This document shows, piece after piece, positions 61,738 to 64,000 of a stretch of DNA of 64,000 nucleotides (position 1 is its first letter; every line of letters begins with the position of its first letter). Source of the DNA: Eulemur rufifrons (lineage: Eukaryota > Chordata > Mammalia > Primates > Lemuridae). The translations under genes and the position numbers were made by a program. Under the pieces are notes generated by a model. That model saw only the letters and a list, made by a program, of their open reading frames with translations. It did no database searches and was not told where the DNA came from. The stretch lies in assembly GCF_041146395.1 (NCBI RefSeq), contig NC_090989.1, positions 250,532,843 to 250,596,842 of the forward strand, in the 5' to 3' direction.

Positions 61738-61925
61738 CAGTGGGGGAGGGGGGAGGTCTGTGGATCAACCACATTAGAATCAGCTGGGGAGCTCATTAAG
61801 CTGTCACTTGCTGAGCCCCAGGCCTTCTGCATCCATCTCCTTGGAGAGAAGACCCAGGAATTCCCATTTTTAATGAGTTCCCCAGGTGATTCTTGTATCC
61901 ACTAAAGGTAGAGAACAACTGGCCT
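61738..61925 (-). mobile_element. MER5A (hAT-Charlie) relic
   Basis: ACATTAGAATCAGCTGGGGA, CCCAGGCCTTCTGCATCC, GAGTTCCCCAGGTGATTCTT and AGAGAACAACTGG match MER5A ends and core. Inserted in L2. Confidence 0.75.
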
Positions 61926-62345
61926 GCGGGAGAGAATCCAAGCTCCTTAGGCAGAAATACAAGGTCCTTCACCCTCCTGGCCCAAATGGTCTCAGTTGCC
62001 TCCACTCTACACTGTGCACCTACACACTAGTCACACTGAATTTCTCTTGCCTGGACGTTTCAGTCCCTCCCATGCCTCCAGGCCTTTCTCTGTACTCTGC
62101 TCATCTGCCTTCTCCCCCACCTGGCAAAACCCTGATCTCCCTTCCTCTGTGAATCCTTCCCTGGGCACCACCCCTGCCCCATCAGAATTGTCGCTTCCTC
62201 ATTTATTCTTCCATAGCCCTTTCTTCACACCTTCTTCATGGCCAAGCACTAGCCCCACAGAACCATAATTTATCTGTTTATGTGGGGGTCTCCCAAATAG
62301 ACTGTAACCTAATGGCACTGTCTGACAAATTAAAGAATCTTTACA
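61926..62345 (+). repeat. LINE-2 3' region
   Basis: CTCTTGCCTGGACGTTTCAG, CACCTGGCAAAACCCTGATC, CCTCTGTGAATCCTTCCCTG, TTCTTCCATAGCCCTTTC and AATAGACTGTAACCTAATGG are in consensus order. Confidence 0.75.
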
Positions 62346-62639
62346 AATGTCTCATGGATCAATTAATTAACTTATTTTAATAAGTCAAATAATTTTTCTA
62401 GAAAGTAATTGATTTTGGCAAGCACACTGGATTCAATACTGCTTAAAATCTAAAGTTCATGAGAACCAAACTAAACTTCTTGCACGATCAGGAAAAATGT
62501 CCATTACTGTACAAGCCAGGTCTGCCTCTAGCATTTACAGGTTCTATCTTAATAACAATTTAGATCACCAGAAAATTCCCCATTTTAGCTGCCCACACCC
62601 CTCATAGAATTATAATTTGATGTAATGCACTGTTGTCCC

Positions 62640-63130
62640 TGTGATGGTTAATATTATCTGTCAACTTGTCTGATCCATGAGGTGCCCAGACATTTGGCCA
62701 AACATTATTCTGGGTATATCTGTAGGGTTATTTCTGTATGAGATTAACATTTGAATCTGGACTGAGTAAAGCAGATGGCCTCCCTAATGTGGGTGGGCCT
62801 TGTCTAATCAACTGAAGACATGAATGAAACAAAAAGGCTGAGTAAGACAGACTCTTGCTGTCTGACTGGTGAGCTGGCACATTGATCTTTTCTGGCCTTC
62901 GGACTCAGACTGAAACATCAGCTCTTCTTGGGTCTCAAGCCTGCTCCCTTTCAGACTGGAACATACACCATCACCTCTCCCGGTGCCCAGGCCTTCAGAC
63001 TTAGACTGGAACTGCACGTCGGCTCTCCTGGGTCTCCAGCTCGCCAGCTGCAGGTCTTGGGACTCCTCAAGGATTCTAGGATATATAATTATAAGGAATT
63101 ACAAGCCAATCTCTCTAGATAGATAGATAT

Positions 63131-63165
<35 letters not shown>

Positions 63166-63229
63166 ACATATATATATATACACATATATATATGTATGTA
63201 TGTGCTGTTTCTCTGAGAAGCCTAATAGA
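62640..63229 (+). mobile_element. MLT2-type LTR (ERVL), solo
   Basis: Starts TGTGATGGTTAATATTATCT, continues GGGTGGGCCTTGTCTAATCA, AAAAAGGCTGAGTAAGACAG and CTGGGTCTCCAGCTCGCCAG, and ends CTGTTTCTCTGAGAAGCC-TAATAGA. Flanked by a 5-bp near duplication (GTCCC 62635-62639, GTCAC 63230-63234). Old, no internal region. Confidence 0.82.
63117..63202 (+). repeat. (GATA)n, (CT)n and (TA)n microsatellites in the LTR
   Basis: GATAGATAGATA, then about 14 CT units, then TA/CATATA repeats, expanded where this LTR family normally has a short CT/TA tract. Confidence 0.9.
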
Positions 63230-63234
63230 GTCAC

Positions 63235-64000
63235 AAAGTGGCATTTGAAAAATGTTTCTATATTATTAATAGTCCCATTGAAAACCTGTCCATTATGTTG
63301 AGTGCTCCACTGAAACAGTAATAGACACAACTTGAATGTGCTACTCAGGCTCACATGTAATCCTCCCATGGGGGAGGATTCCAGTCCTGACAGCATAGAC
63401 ATTAAAGTTGTCTGAAGGGCTCCCCACTGACTACCCCTCCAGGGGCCTCTGGATCCAGGCCATTTCTAAGCCTGGAGAAACTGAGCCAGTGAAGATGCTT
63501 CATTTCACTCTGCACACCAGACAAGCATAATCAGGTTTTGAGAAGAGGATGCTTAATGAGACGCTACATGGAAAACCACTGACTATAAAGTGTTATCCAA
63601 GTATCAGTGCTATCTTTATTTCATAAATGTAGGGGTACCATTAATTTACTCTCAAAATAATGCATTTCTAGGTGTGGTAAGGAGGCCAGCCAAGGCTACA
63701 TTTCCTGATACCTGATACCTGTCCTCCCAGGCTCACTTCTTATTAAAGGGTTAGAATTACTGGCCCATAGGATTGTCCATTGATCATAATCAATTCCTAA
63801 TTTTCAGAAAAACAAAGTTTCTTTACAACACGTGCTCTCTAAAGAACAACTGCTCCAACAATGCTTCTTACAGAAAACCTCACAGTTCATCTTTAGAATT
63901 ACCAAATTAAGAACAGGATTTCCTCTACAGGTTTTAAAGCCAAAGTCAGAGACACCATCTAGTCTGTCTTTGAAATCACAATATAAAGCACAGGGCCACA
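63235..64000. other. Intron-like sequence, nothing recognised
   Basis: No exon or repeat family identified up to the window end. Confidence 0.4.

Overview
This is mammalian nuclear DNA, almost certainly from a strepsirrhine primate (lemur or galago type). Intron-like sequence is packed with interspersed repeats: Alu-family SINEs, L1, L2, MIR, MER20/MER5A, Tigger and ERVL/MaLR LTRs. Dimeric Alus place it in a primate. At least five of them carry an A/T-rich spacer between the two arms, reading roughly AGAAAGAAAT...CTAAAAATATATATAGAAAAAATTAGCC, which I associate with lemur/galago Alus rather than monkey, ape or human ones. There is no bacterial or viral genome organisation, no rRNA or tRNA gene and no CRISPR array.

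Left part (1-11 kb). The minus strand carries at least five exon-like blocks that join in phase into the kinase-homology domain and hinge of a membrane guanylyl cyclase: about 10706-10563, 8482-8361, 6814-6676, 5522-5474 and about 1501-1373. By elimination against the other mammalian paralogues it is best read as GUCY2G, which is a pseudogene in human. Two splice sites look broken (a GC donor and an AT in place of the AG acceptor), so this copy is probably a decayed or decaying gene. A 450-bp solo retroviral LTR with a perfect 4-bp target duplication sits in one of its introns.

Middle part (11-45 kb). No convincing coding exon. It is a mosaic of MIR/L2/CR1 relics, Alus, a Tigger-type DNA transposon, an L1 with a 5' inversion (30.7-32.9 kb) and an MLT1-type LTR.

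Right part (45-57 kb). The outstanding feature is a full-length, apparently intact L1 on the minus strand (45001-52814, 7.8 kb), bounded by a perfect 18-bp target-site duplication. It has uninterrupted ORF1 (334 aa) and ORF2 (1292 aa) with every catalytic residue I could check. Its 5'UTR is unusually long (2.7 kb) and holds five tandem 193-194-bp monomers, each with a YY1-type motif. Tandem promoter monomers are the hallmark of rodent L1s, not of human L1. The array here is internal, between a unique 5' tip with its own YY1 motif and older, more diverged monomers next to ORF1. The element landed 28 bp from the start of an older, defective L1 (52876-56786).

Right end (57-64 kb). A decayed Tigger transposase copy split by Alus, old L1 pieces, L2, MER5A and an MLT2-type LTR containing CT/TA microsatellites.

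The only open, potentially functional protein-coding genes I can support are the two L1 ORFs. They would form one bicistronic retrotransposition unit: ORF1p as RNA-binding chaperone, ORF2p as endonuclease and reverse transcriptase.
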